A stretch of 13,370 nt of DNA from Chitinophagales bacterium (GCA_013695775.1 JACCZV010000118.1:1-13370); one strand, 5' to 3'. Positions 1-7,989 are shown, numbered from the stretch's first letter. Numbers and translations: made by a program. Notes: a model not told the origin generated them from the letters alone.

Positions 1-138
1 AATCGGTGACCCACTGGTGAAATCAATTCCACAGTAATAATTAAAGTACCAGATGGCGGTATGATTCAAAACGGATTGCGCAGTTGCACCAAAGACTGCA
101 GGAAACACTAAAAGAAAAAGAAAATAAATTTTTGTCAT
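1..138 (-). CDS. N-terminus of a second propeller-type secreted protein (partial, tandem paralog)
   Basis: This is the first 46 codons of a gene read from ATG at 138 down to the window edge; no stop is reached. The translation opens with a signal peptide (MTKIYFLFLLVFPAVFGATA, cleavage probably before Q21). It then reads IWYFNYYCGIDFTSGSP at residues 29-45, which aligns with IWYFGYGAGVDFNSGTP in the complete protein immediately upstream. The two are therefore tandem paralogs with the same opening propeller motif. The start codon lies 5 nt after the TAA of the upstream gene on the same strand, so the two are probably co-transcribed. The start is supported by the signal peptide directly following it. 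The gene is too short here to be called as an ORF on length, but the homology to its neighbour is clear. What lies beyond the edge (PKD or T9SS domains) is inference. Confidence 0.85.
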   Translation of the reverse strand, partial: MTKIYFLFLLVFPAVFGATAQSVLNHTAIWYFNYYCGIDFTSGSPI

Positions 139-143
139 ACTAT

Positions 144-1976
144 TTAATTTAAAATAATAGATTGATTAAATGTGAACTCACTCATTTCAATGCGGAGGAG
201 GTAGAAGCCATACGGTTTATCGGTTAAATGAATTTCCTTTTTAAATTTCTCACCAGATATTCTTTCTGAAACAGTATAGACCTCCTTACCAATTGCATTT
301 AGTAGCTTGATTGTAATTTCTTTTTCTGCAATACTATTCATCATTTCAACGGTAAAGCTTCCATTCGATGGGTTGGGGTAGATTGAAAGGTGAGCATTAG
401 GAAAAAAGTTTTCCATTCCTGTAAACACAACATCAATAGTTGCAGAATTTGTGCAGCCATTTGAATCTGTAATAATAACGGTATAGAGTCCACTTTGGGT
501 AGCTTCATAAGTTTGATTAGTAGCACCGCTAACATCCACTAAATTCAATTGCCATTGATAAGAATCTGCCGGACTTGCAGTGAGCGTATTTCCGTTTTGA
601 GTAATGATAGGAAAAGGCGGAGTAGTGTAAACCGTAATATAATCTGGAAGAAGAAGCGTATCGCTTCCATTAGCGTTTAAAGTGATTAACGTTACGTCAA
701 AACTTCCCGGTGTGTCATAACAGATACCGGTTGGGTTTTGATCTGTAGAAGCAGATGGGCTTGCTCCCTCAAAAATCCATTGCCATGAGGTTGGATTACT
801 TGCTGATGAATCATAAAAGTCAATGCAGAATTTCTGACACACTGAGCTGTCAGAGGCGGCAATTGCCAAAGGGGGTATTACGTTTTCATTGAAGTAAGCG
901 GGCACACAGTTAGGCAAACCCAATTCGCAGGTTCCCGTGAAGCTTACTCCGTCATCAATGTAATTACATCCTGCCCCTAATGAGTTAGGATTGTTTATTA
1001 CACCTATCCACGATGTTCCATATCTCGCCAGATAGATTTTTCCATCAGGAGCTAATTGAAGGGCTCCGCAAAAGTCGGTATTAGGAAAAGCAATGAGGGT
1101 TGTAGAATTAATAATATCAGTTGATGAGCCTGCTGTCAGGTCTACCTGGTAAAGCTCAGAGTCGCCACCGTATTTATCCATGTATAAGATTTTACTATCC
1201 GGAGAAAATTCCACTCCATATGTCCATTCGTAAATTCCGGGAAAGGTTATCGGATTTGAGTAGATGCCGGTGCTGTTGTCGAAATCCATTATTTCAATAT
1301 TATTCATATATTGAATAGCAGAAGCTACCTTGCTTCCATCGGGAGAAGCTTTCATATAGCCGATATAATCAGTCCAAAAAGAACCAATGTTGGAAATTAT
1401 CGGAGCCGGGTTAACACCTGCCGAAGTAAGCAGGTAGGCATAATAACCATCACTGTTATATTCATGAGAAAGAATCCAGAAGTCAGTACCATTGGAATGC
1501 TTAGCCGCGGTTACTTTTTCTGTCATAAAACCAATTAATGGTTCGTCTTTTAGAATCACTTCTCCCTCACCGATATTCAATGACATATCCACAATAGAAT
1601 ATCTCAAACCATTGCTGCCAGCGCTCTCCGTGGTAGTAAAAATAAAATAGATACTATCGCTACCAGGTTGTTGAACAATCAAAGCTGACTGCGTCGAAGA
1701 ATAACCTCCATCCAGATTATTTCCGTTGATCATTACATTGTGATTTTTATTCCAGACAGTTATGCCATCAGTATAAAATAACAAGCTGCCTGCAGTATCG
1801 CAGATGCTGGCTGTGCCCTCAATAGTAAAAGTATTACCTCCATTAATTCCTTCGGGAGTTCCACTGTTAAAATCAACACCGGCACCATATCCAAAGTACC
1901 ATATATTCGTTTCGTTCTGCGCGAAGGAAATGTTTATTAACCCAGGGACGAATAAAAGCAGTAGTAATTTTTTCAT
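144..1976 (-). CDS. Secreted beta-propeller/PKD-domain protein with T9SS type A sorting domain
   Basis: This 610-residue protein is complete. It has a signal peptide (residues 1-19, cleavage before Q20). A propeller-like region of about residues 25-350 opens with IWYFGYGAGVDFNSGTP and contains repeats such as SPDGSKVA and SPDSKILY. A PKD domain at about 368-452 (SWQWIFEGASPS, NPTGICYDTPGSFDVTL) and an Ig-like segment at about 455-520 (YQWQLN, GLYTVIITDSNGC) follow. The C-terminal sorting domain, about 528-610, starts with the hallmark IYPNPSNG (I532 to G538). In this phylum such proteins cross the outer membrane through T9SS and stay on the surface or are released; the sorting domain is removed on export. 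The ligand or substrate is unknown and no catalytic motif was recognised. It is followed 5 nt downstream by a paralog. The family call rests on domain pattern recognition. Confidence 0.88.
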   Translation of the reverse strand: MKKLLLLLFVPGLINISFAQNETNIWYFGYGAGVDFNSGTPEGINGGNTFTIEGTASICDTAGSLLFYTDGITVWNKNHNVMINGNNLDGGYSSTQSALIVQQPGSDSIYFIFTTTESAGSNGLRYSIVDMSLNIGEGEVILKDEPLIGFMTEKVTAAKHSNGTDFWILSHEYNSDGYYAYLLTSAGVNPAPIISNIGSFWTDYIGYMKASPDGSKVASAIQYMNNIEIMDFDNSTGIYSNPITFPGIYEWTYGVEFSPDSKILYMDKYGGDSELYQVDLTAGSSTDIINSTTLIAFPNTDFCGALQLAPDGKIYLARYGTSWIGVINNPNSLGAGCNYIDDGVSFTGTCELGLPNCVPAYFNENVIPPLAIAASDSSVCQKFCIDFYDSSASNPTSWQWIFEGASPSASTDQNPTGICYDTPGSFDVTLITLNANGSDTLLLPDYITVYTTPPFPIITQNGNTLTASPADSYQWQLNLVDVSGATNQTYEATQSGLYTVIITDSNGCTNSATIDVVFTGMENFFPNAHLSIYPNPSNGSFTVEMMNSIAEKEITIKLLNAIGKEVYTVSERISGEKFKKEIHLTDKPYGFYLLRIEMSEFTFNQSIILN

Positions 1977-2136
1977 AATAGGGTAGCAGTGAGGTATGTA
2001 TAGTTATTGATGATTTTTTATTTTTTCCAATATATTCATTTTTACTCCGAGATGAGTAGAAAACCAGTAATCATTTCAAAATAATACTAATGCAGGAGTG
2101 GGGAAATGCATTGGCATATCACTTTTTAGCTTCCCC
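1977..2136. other. Intergenic spacer, no gene seen
   Basis: This 160-base AT-rich spacer separates the end of the threonine dehydrogenase gene from the start of the propeller protein gene, both on the minus strand. No coding potential, strong hairpin or perfect TAnnTTTG box was found. The promoter of the propeller gene should lie here if it is not read through from the dehydrogenase gene. Confidence 0.5.
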
Positions 2137-3072
2137 TTAAGAAATATTCTCAAGCATATCCTTAGTCATTGCATCAAGATCATATTGCGGTTTCCAGCTC
2201 CAATGTTCTTGTGCCACGGAATCATCAATGCTCTCTGGCCAGCTTTCTGCGATCTTTTGTCTAAAGTCAGGAGCATAGTCAATGGTAAAGTCCGGAATGC
2301 ATTTTTTTATGGATGCAGCTTGTTCTTCAGGCGTGAAGGAGATCGCCGAAATGTTATATGATGAACGCACCTTTATTTTTTCTGAAGCTGCTTCCATCAG
2401 CTCGATCGTGCCACGGATGGCATCAGGCATGTACATCATGGGAAGGCGGGTATGGTTTTCAAGAAAACATGAATAGAAACTCTTTTTCTTCGCTTCAAAA
2501 TATATGTCAATTGCATAATCTGTGGTGCCACCGCCACCGGGGGTTTTATAGCTGATTAAGCCAGGATATCTTACACTGCGCACATCGAGATTCCTTTTCT
2601 GAAAATAATAATCGCACCATCGTTCGCCTGCCTGTTTACTTATTCCATAGATAGTATTAGGTTCCGTCACTGTCCATTGAGGTGTATTCTGGCGTGGAGT
2701 AGTGGGACCAAACACCGCGATAGTACTTGGCCAAAACAATTTTTTTACACCATTATCGATGCAACCATCTAGCACATTTCGCAACCCCTTCATATTTACA
2801 CGCCACGCAAGCTCAGGATTTTTTTCACCTGTAGCTGAGAGTATCGCGGCAAGGTGGTAGATCTGTGTAACCTGATGTTTCTTAATCACTTCATACAAGC
2901 TGACTTTATTCAATACATCCAGTCTGAGAAACAATCCTGATGCCTTTACCTCCTCACTAGGCTCCTTCAAATCGGCCGCAATTACATTGTTGTAAATTTT
3001 CCTTAGGGCCATTGTCAGCTCTGAGCCAATCTGTCCGCATGCGCCAATAATCAGTATTGTATCTGTTGCCAT
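2137..3072 (-). CDS. tdh: L-threonine 3-dehydrogenase, SDR (NAD-dependent epimerase-like) type
   Basis: This enzyme oxidises L-threonine with NAD+ to 2-amino-3-ketobutyrate in the cytoplasm, the first step of threonine breakdown to glycine and acetyl-CoA. The 311-residue length matches the short-chain dehydrogenase type of the enzyme and not the zinc-dependent type. An N-terminal Rossmann motif GACGQIG is at residues 10-16. The catalytic set is visible: S116 in WPSTIAVFGP, and Y142 and K146 in YGISK. The subfamily signature YPGLISYKTPGGGGTTDYA at 169-187 distinguishes it from sugar epimerases. The usual partner, 2-amino-3-ketobutyrate CoA ligase (kbl), is not adjacent here. A perfect -7 element lies 22 nt before the start codon, so it probably has its own promoter. 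A generic sugar-nucleotide epimerase is the alternative, less likely given the signature. Confidence 0.88.
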   Translation of the reverse strand: MATDTILIIGACGQIGSELTMALRKIYNNVIAADLKEPSEEVKASGLFLRLDVLNKVSLYEVIKKHQVTQIYHLAAILSATGEKNPELAWRVNMKGLRNVLDGCIDNGVKKLFWPSTIAVFGPTTPRQNTPQWTVTEPNTIYGISKQAGERWCDYYFQKRNLDVRSVRYPGLISYKTPGGGGTTDYAIDIYFEAKKKSFYSCFLENHTRLPMMYMPDAIRGTIELMEAASEKIKVRSSYNISAISFTPEEQAASIKKCIPDFTIDYAPDFRQKIAESWPESIDDSVAQEHWSWKPQYDLDAMTKDMLENIS

Positions 3073-3093
3073 CGTAAATTAATGAGGGTTCGA

Positions 3094-3101
3094 CAAATGT
3101 A
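3094..3101 (-). promoter_or_regulatory. Putative -7 promoter element for tdh
   Basis: The minus strand reads TACATTTG, an exact match to the Bacteroidota -7 consensus TAnnTTTG, ending 21 bases before the tdh ATG. No clear TTG/TTTG -33 element sits at the usual spacing; the region upstream reads TGGCAAG. The predicted leader would be about 15 nt. It is a short motif, so chance occurrence is possible, but its position is right. Confidence 0.45.
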
Positions 3102-3116
3102 AAATTTTGAAAACTT

Positions 3117-3239
3117 CTACTTGCCAGTCAGATCATGAATGAGAAAGGAAACACCTTCAAACGTCTGCCGCAGTGAGTTGGCTTCAATGATACTTTCTCT
3201 TCCCTCGATGCAGTTTTTTTCTATTTTTACGCGCCTCAT
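3117..3239 (-). CDS. Possible small protein of 40 residues, unknown
   Basis: An ATG-to-TAG ORF of 40 codons lies between tdh and the divergent YfhO gene. It starts MRRVKIEKNCIEGRESIIEA and ends in SFLIHDLTGK. It is soluble-looking, with no signal peptide or membrane segment, and I do not recognise a family. The codons look normal for this genome by eye. It ends 16 nt before the tdh -7 box, so it would not be in the same transcript unit by that promoter. The frame stays open upstream to 3407, but that part is antisense to the YfhO coding region and is probably not translated. If real, it starts only 11 nt from the divergent YfhO start, so the YfhO promoter would lie inside it. It could equally be a chance ORF. 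Confidence 0.28.
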   Translation of the reverse strand: MRRVKIEKNCIEGRESIIEANSLRQTFEGVSFLIHDLTGK

Positions 3240-3250
3240 ATATCTGTTGC

Positions 3251-5821
3251 ATGAAAGAAAAAAAAAGTGAAAAAGTTGCCGCACAAAAAGTGATGGTTCA
3301 GAAGAATATCGTAATAGAGAAACCTCAGGCCAATACTTTTCAACTGTTATTGCCTCACCTGGTTGCGCTTGGAATATTTGCTCTAACAACAGTTTTGTAT
3401 TTCTCACCCATGCTCCTTGATAACAAAGTCATTAACCAGAATGACATCATACAGTGGAAGGGCATGTCGAAGGAAGTAATAGATTACCACAACGCGACAG
3501 GAGAAAATACCTTATGGACCAATTCAATGTTTGGTGGCATGCCAGCGTTCCAGATTTCTCTTATGTATGAAGGAAATTTACTTCAATATATTGATAAGAT
3601 TTTAGGCCTTGGCTTTCCTCATCCCTCACAGCTTTTGCTGATCGCTTTCGTCTGCTATTATGTTTTACTTACTGTTCTGAGGTTGAATCCATGGCTCGCC
3701 ATTGGAGGCGCCCTGGCGTTTGGCCTCAGCTCATATAATCTTATTCTTTTGGAAGCCGGCCATACCTCTAAGCTTCATGCAATTGGTTTGATGCCACTTA
3801 CTGTTGCTGGAATATGGCTGCTTCGTGAAGGAAAATATTCATGGGGCGCTGTGCTCACTGCTATGGGTTTGTCTCTTCAGATTTTAGCAAATCACCTGCA
3901 GGTCACATTCTATCTTTTCCTGCTAATTGTTATATATGCTATTGTGGAATTGATATACGCGGTCAGGGAGAAGAATTATAGAAATTTATTATTCTCCGGT
4001 GCAATCGCTGTTGTCTGTGCGCTCTTTGCCGTTATTTCAAACGCCTCCCTCTTGTGGTCTACACTTGATTACACCCCTTCTACGATTCGGGGTCCCTCGG
4101 AGCTCACCTCCAATCAACAATCAGCGGGCGGCTTAGATAAGGACTATGCAATGACGTGGAGCTATGGAAAACTAGAAACACTCACCTTGCTCATTCCGAA
4201 TGCATATGGCGGGTCAAGTCAGGCACGAGTTGGCCAACAATCAAATTATGGGGAGCTGCTGAAGCAATACAATGTGCCTTCCGGACAAATGAACAATTAT
4301 CTTAACAATGCCCCGATGTATTGGGGAGATCCGCCTTTCACGTCAGGGCCAGTATATGCTGGCGCGTTTATATGCTTTCTTTTTCTTTTTGGTATGTTGG
4401 TGATACGTGAACGATGGAAATGGTGGTTGCTATCGGTATCGGTGCTTGCCATTTTTTTAGCATGGGGCAAAAATCTAATGTGGTTTTCAGACTTGTTTTT
4501 CTATTATTTCCCAGGTTATAATAAATTCCGCACGGTTGCAATGAGCCTGGTTATACTGCAAGTGACATTCCCGTTTATGGGGTTTATGCTGCTTTCAAAA
4601 ATCATAAAAGGCGAATACGATAAAGATTACCTTATTTCTAAATTAAAATTAAGTGTTTATATCCTTGGGGGATTATGCCTCTTGTTTGCCATAGCAGGGT
4701 CTGTTTTCCTGAGTTTTAAAGGCATTAATGATCAGAAGATACAAAAAGAGATTATTGACGCGGTAATTGCCGATAGAAAAGTATTGCTGCGAATGGATGC
4801 ATTGCGTTCTCTGGTAATCATTTTAACAGGCGCAGCTCTTATATGGGCATTATTAAAAGAAAAAATAAATCGTAAACTATTTATTGGAGCGACTGCTCTT
4901 TTAATATTCATCGACCTGTTTACTGTGGGCAAGAGGTATCTTAACGAAGATAATTTCATCTCAAAATCAGACTACAATAGAAATTTTGAACCCACCGCTA
5001 CAGACCAATTGATTCTGAAAGAAACATCGAAGAATTATCGGGTATTTAATCTTACCAGAGATCCCTTTACTGACTCCCGCACCTCTTATTTCCACAAGTC
5101 TCTCGGCGGATACCATGCAGCAAAGCTGCGGCGCTACCAGGAAATTATTGAGCACCAGCTTACAAAAAGTGATACGACAAACCCATCCGGTTTTCCATTC
5201 AATAAATCTGTTGTGGACATGTTAAACACAAAGTATATAATCTACAAAACAGGTGAACAAGAGCAGGTTTTTCCCAATACTGAAGCGCTTGACAATGCGT
5301 GGTTCGGTAAAAATGTGCAACTGGTTGACAATGCAGATGCAGAGATGCAGGCCTTAAACAGCTTCGATCCGGCAGCAACAGTAATTATTGATAAACGTTT
5401 CGCCCCGCAAATAAAAGGTTTCAGTGGGTCATATGATTCTTCTGCTACTATTGGTCTGCAAAGCTATGCTCCCAATCATTTAATATATAAATCAAAATCT
5501 TCCCATGAAGAGCTGGCTGTATTTTCTGAAATCTATTATCAACCTGGATGGGATGCTTTTATTGACGGGAAGAAAACTGAACATTTCCGGTGCAATTATA
5601 TTCTTCGGGGAATGCGCGTTCCGGCCGGTGAGCACACGATAGAATTCAAATTTGAGCCGGCGTCATTTTATACCGGAGAAAAAATTGCCATGGCTGGCTC
5701 GGGAATTATACTGTTGCTTTTGCTTGGAGTAGCAGGAATGACTTTGAAGAACAGAAGGCAACTGGAAAGACTGAAAGATAAGGATGTAACTAAAGTCTCT
5801 GGAACATCTGCAGTGTCATGA
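3251..5821 (+). CDS. YfhO-family multi-spanning membrane protein
   Basis: This 856-residue protein starts with a Lys-rich cytoplasmic tail (about residues 1-30). A first membrane helix at about 33-52 follows, then a conserved outer loop with NQNDIIQWKGMSKEVIDYH (residues 62-80; D65 is the candidate GT-C-type acidic residue) and WTNSMFGGMPAFQ (89-101). Many further hydrophobic helices lead to a C-terminal extracytoplasmic domain (YYQPGWDAFIDG, LRGMRVPAGEHTIEF). A last helix and a charged tail close it. Length and layout fit full-length YfhO family members. In Firmicutes, YfhO-type proteins add sugars to lipoteichoic acid; in Gram-negative bacteria that acceptor does not exist, so the substrate here is unknown. 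ATG 3251 was chosen as the first start; M15 (3293) is an alternative. The TGA overlaps the next start codon. Confidence 0.85.
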   Translation: MKEKKSEKVAAQKVMVQKNIVIEKPQANTFQLLLPHLVALGIFALTTVLYFSPMLLDNKVINQNDIIQWKGMSKEVIDYHNATGENTLWTNSMFGGMPAFQISLMYEGNLLQYIDKILGLGFPHPSQLLLIAFVCYYVLLTVLRLNPWLAIGGALAFGLSSYNLILLEAGHTSKLHAIGLMPLTVAGIWLLREGKYSWGAVLTAMGLSLQILANHLQVTFYLFLLIVIYAIVELIYAVREKNYRNLLFSGAIAVVCALFAVISNASLLWSTLDYTPSTIRGPSELTSNQQSAGGLDKDYAMTWSYGKLETLTLLIPNAYGGSSQARVGQQSNYGELLKQYNVPSGQMNNYLNNAPMYWGDPPFTSGPVYAGAFICFLFLFGMLVIRERWKWWLLSVSVLAIFLAWGKNLMWFSDLFFYYFPGYNKFRTVAMSLVILQVTFPFMGFMLLSKIIKGEYDKDYLISKLKLSVYILGGLCLLFAIAGSVFLSFKGINDQKIQKEIIDAVIADRKVLLRMDALRSLVIILTGAALIWALLKEKINRKLFIGATALLIFIDLFTVGKRYLNEDNFISKSDYNRNFEPTATDQLILKETSKNYRVFNLTRDPFTDSRTSYFHKSLGGYHAAKLRRYQEIIEHQLTKSDTTNPSGFPFNKSVVDMLNTKYIIYKTGEQEQVFPNTEALDNAWFGKNVQLVDNADAEMQALNSFDPAATVIIDKRFAPQIKGFSGSYDSSATIGLQSYAPNHLIYKSKSSHEELAVFSEIYYQPGWDAFIDGKKTEHFRCNYILRGMRVPAGEHTIEFKFEPASFYTGEKIAMAGSGIILLLLLGVAGMTLKNRRQLERLKDKDVTKVSGTSAVS

Positions 5822-6321
5822 AGTCTAATATTCAAAGTGGTCTCAGGAAAAAAATACGCTTTGCATTACTCATTACCATCATTGGACTTTTGTTCAGTGG
5901 ACTTTCAGCATTTCCATTGCAGGCCGAATTGGATTTTGCATTGCAATTCAGCCATCTGCTGCCCACTTTCCTTGTGGACTGGTTTAATGAAGTAAAGGTT
6001 GCCATTACTGAGACAGCAGAAAAATATCCGCTAGTACTTTATGGTTACGACTGGCTGGGCTTTGCACATTTTCTTATTGCCTTTGCATTCATCGGCCCGC
6101 TGCGCGATCCCATAAAAAACCAATGGGTTGTAGAGTGGGGAATGATCTCATCAGCGCTAACCATTGCAATGTCTTTGGTAGTGGAACCCATGCGGAATAT
6201 CCCTCTCTTCTGGTCTCTCATTGACGCTACTATTGGTGCCGGAGCATTTCTTATTCTATGGCTATGCAATCACTGGATCAATCAGCTACGGCGTTCTTCG
6301 AATAGGAGCTTTTATTCGTAA
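5818..6321 (+). CDS. Unrecognised four-helix membrane protein, translationally coupled to the YfhO gene
   Basis: This is a 167-residue protein whose ATG lies inside the ATGA overlap with the YfhO stop codon, so translation of the two is probably coupled. Predicted membrane segments by eye are about 14-32, 77-94, 107-122 and 134-152, with a basic N-terminus (RKKIR) and basic C-terminus (LRRSSNR). Polar residues sit in or next to helices: D78 and H84 in YDWLGFAHF, E106, E123 and R126 in EPMRN, and D136 in LIDATIGAG. The spacing of D-H-F, a later E/R pair and D-x3-G loosely recalls VanZ-like proteins, but the match is too weak to assign. The operon suggests a role with YfhO in envelope glycan or lipid modification; this is inference. 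The reading frame and start are secure. Confidence 0.8.
   Translation: MKSNIQSGLRKKIRFALLITIIGLLFSGLSAFPLQAELDFALQFSHLLPTFLVDWFNEVKVAITETAEKYPLVLYGYDWLGFAHFLIAFAFIGPLRDPIKNQWVVEWGMISSALTIAMSLVVEPMRNIPLFWSLIDATIGAGAFLILWLCNHWINQLRRSSNRSFYS
6299..6318 (+). terminator. Weak hairpin at the end of the YfhO operon
   Basis: CGAATA (6299-6304) pairs with TATTCG (6313-6318) around an 8-nt loop, directly before the TAA stop, and is followed by the T-rich stretch ATTTTTGAAATTTTTC. The stem is only 6 bp and AT-rich, so this is a marginal terminator candidate. Confidence 0.22.
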
Positions 6322-6395
6322 TTTTTGAAATTTTTCTTAGAATACTTAGTTTTACCCAAAGCATTTTTCTTTTCACATAACATCCTGATTGATTA

Positions 6396-6424
6396 TTGCT
6401 TCCTCAATTATACTGTTAGTTTTA
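6396..6424 (+). promoter_or_regulatory. Possible promoter before the decayed T9SS gene
   Basis: TTG at 6396-6398 and TAGTTTTA at 6417-6424 (seven of eight positions of TAnnTTTG) are separated by 18 nt, within the spacing seen in Bacteroidota promoters. They lie about 60 nt before the ATG at 6487. The region is very AT-rich, which raises the chance of a random match. Nothing else was seen between 6322 and 6486. Confidence 0.3.
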
Positions 6425-6486
6425 TACAAAATACAATAAACATTTTATAAATTCGCTAGGCTTAGACTAAACTTCTCAATCTTAAC

Positions 6487-7104
6487 ATGATGCAAAATAT
6501 TATACTCTTCTATTTGGCCAATGTTCTATAGTACCTTCACGTATGCAGGAGGATGTAAGTTTTCTTACGCAGTGAATAGCGATACTCTTGTTTGCGAGGC
6601 GATGATATCAACGTTACGATTACGTTGGTGATTTCAGGTACAGATGTAGCATGCACCTGCCAGTTAAATGGCTCAAATTATCAGTGGTACCACAATGGAA
6701 ATATAATAGCAGGAGCAACAGATTATATGTATTCTGCTAATGACACAGGTGAATATAGCCTGTCGTTTGATTATTCAGCTTGTCTATACGGCCTTGTTAA
6801 CACTGATCCTATTGGAGTGCATTATAAAATCTGCACTGGAGTAGATCAATTATTAGATGGGAGTAATTTTTTAATTACACCCAATCCTGCAAGTGATATA
6901 ATTAATGTGCACCGTACCAATAAAACATCTGCGCCTGCTGATTTTTGCCTTTACTCATCTGTTGGTTCTTTATTACAACAGATGAATTTGCCGGCAGGTA
7001 AAGAATTCACGGAAGTGAATATATCAACACTTAAACAGGGTCTTTACTTTGTGCTAATTGAAAGTAATGGCCAGCATTTTTCTCGCACATTTTCTAAACA
7101 ATGA
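6487..7104 (+). pseudogene. Frameshifted T9SS cargo gene (Ig-like plus type A sorting domain)
   Basis: The longest frame (6592-7104) has no good start and would need TTG. It encodes an Ig-like segment (NYQWYHNGNIIAGATDYMY) and a T9SS sorting domain starting LITPNPASD and ending SRTFSKQ. The missing N-terminus is present upstream in pieces. ATG 6487 reads MMQNIILFYLANVL, signal-peptide-like, then TAG at 6529. The +1 frame then reads STFTYAGGCKFSYAVNSDTLVCE (6530-6598). At GAGGC (6596-6600) the frame moves back to give GDDINVTITLVISG, so that CE-GDD joins naturally. One inserted base near 6526-6531 and one lost G near 6596-6599 would explain both. The intact product would have been about 205 residues, secreted by T9SS. 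Sequencing or assembly error is an alternative to true decay. The downstream frame itself is intact. Confidence 0.7.
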
Positions 7105-7177
7105 TTATCATACAGATTGCTTCATTCCCGATGAAAAAATCAGGATTCAAAATTAGGAGAATTGCAGTAGGTTCTCA

Positions 7178-7792
7178 TTAATTCAATCCCTCCTTATCCT
7201 CTCTCCTAATCTCTTCAACAAGAGATGGAGTAATGGCTACCCTTATCTGACTCATGATAAGGCTGTGAACGAGATGCACATCAGGTAACATTTCCAAGCC
7301 TGGCACATCTTCCTGGCTGAAATAAAATCCGCCAAGTAGCCAGGGATATAAAGGGTTGGAGGTTCCGAAAATGATAAACCCCGATCCATCTTTTTCACGG
7401 GTTATATCCATACGATCGATATTCTTTAAAGGCAGCGTTTTAATGGTTCTTTTTTTTCTGCTTTTTAGAATGATGATTCTCTTCGTCGTGATGCAATAAA
7501 AGGTTTGAGAACGTTTAGCAGCATCGGCAAAGAATCGTACAATACCCATATAAATTCCGCCTATTGCAAACAGAACCCCTAATATTCTAAAGCTGAATGA
7601 AGCTTCATAATAAAGCAACATATAATTCAGTATCAGCGCAAAGCCGATTACGATAATGCTCATTGGAATCAATATCATATCCGCATCTCTGAGCTGAACG
7701 CCTGATTTCGGCTGGCCTGACCAGAGAATTTGTTCTTCATCCTTCAGATATTCATGAAAAAGGATTGTACCGTTCATAACATCAACTTTCAT
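7178..7792 (-). CDS. Membrane protein with bacterial PH-like region
   Basis: This 204-residue protein has a short N-terminal segment with EEQILWSGQPKSG (residues 19-31). Two membrane helices follow at about 39-61 and 68-88. A cytoplasmic beta-rich region begins FYCITTKRIIILKSRKKRTIKTLPL (98-122) and runs through DRMDITREKDGSG. The WSGQP start and the YxITxxRIxI strand are typical of bacterial PH-domain membrane proteins. The substrate or partner is unknown, and family members are usually annotated only as hypothetical or PH domain-containing. ATG 7792 is used; M6 (7777) is an alternative start. It is a single gene, divergent from ppk and convergent with the decayed T9SS gene. The 73-base gap to that gene (7105-7177) shows no clear terminator. 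Confidence 0.72.
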   Translation of the reverse strand: MKVDVMNGTILFHEYLKDEEQILWSGQPKSGVQLRDADMILIPMSIIVIGFALILNYMLLYYEASFSFRILGVLFAIGGIYMGIVRFFADAAKRSQTFYCITTKRIIILKSRKKRTIKTLPLKNIDRMDITREKDGSGFIIFGTSNPLYPWLLGGFYFSQEDVPGLEMLPDVHLVHSLIMSQIRVAITPSLVEEIRREDKEGLN

Positions 7793-7927
7793 TCAGGCGC
7801 TTTTCTATAGCCTAAGTATGAATTAAAAGTAACGTATTCATTACCAATTTAAGATTTAACCTTGAAATTGTAGGGATATCTCTATTTTACCCGTCCATTT
7901 CAATAAAATTTCCGAACTCAGATTAGT

Positions 7928-7948
7928 AGGTTTAATTAACCTCCGGTT
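7928..7948. promoter_or_regulatory. Inverted repeats upstream of ppk, possible operator
   Basis: AGGTT (7928-7932) and AACCT (7938-7942) form a perfect inverted repeat around TAATT. The AACC half can instead pair with GGTT at 7945-7948 across TCC. The site lies about 45-60 bases before the ppk start in a divergent spacer (7793-7989) with the PH-like gene. Position suits a regulator binding site; arms are short, so confidence is low. No perfect TAnnTTTG box was found in the spacer. Confidence 0.2.
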
Positions 7949-7989
7949 CTAGTAGAGAAAATTATATATTAAATTAAAATTTTTGTTTT

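Noticed and set aside
3240..3407. Upstream extension of the small minus-strand ORF to a 96-residue protein
   Set aside because: This part is fully antisense to the N-terminus of the YfhO gene, including its first membrane helix, and has no recognisable domain. Only the part outside YfhO (3117-3239) is kept, as a candidate.
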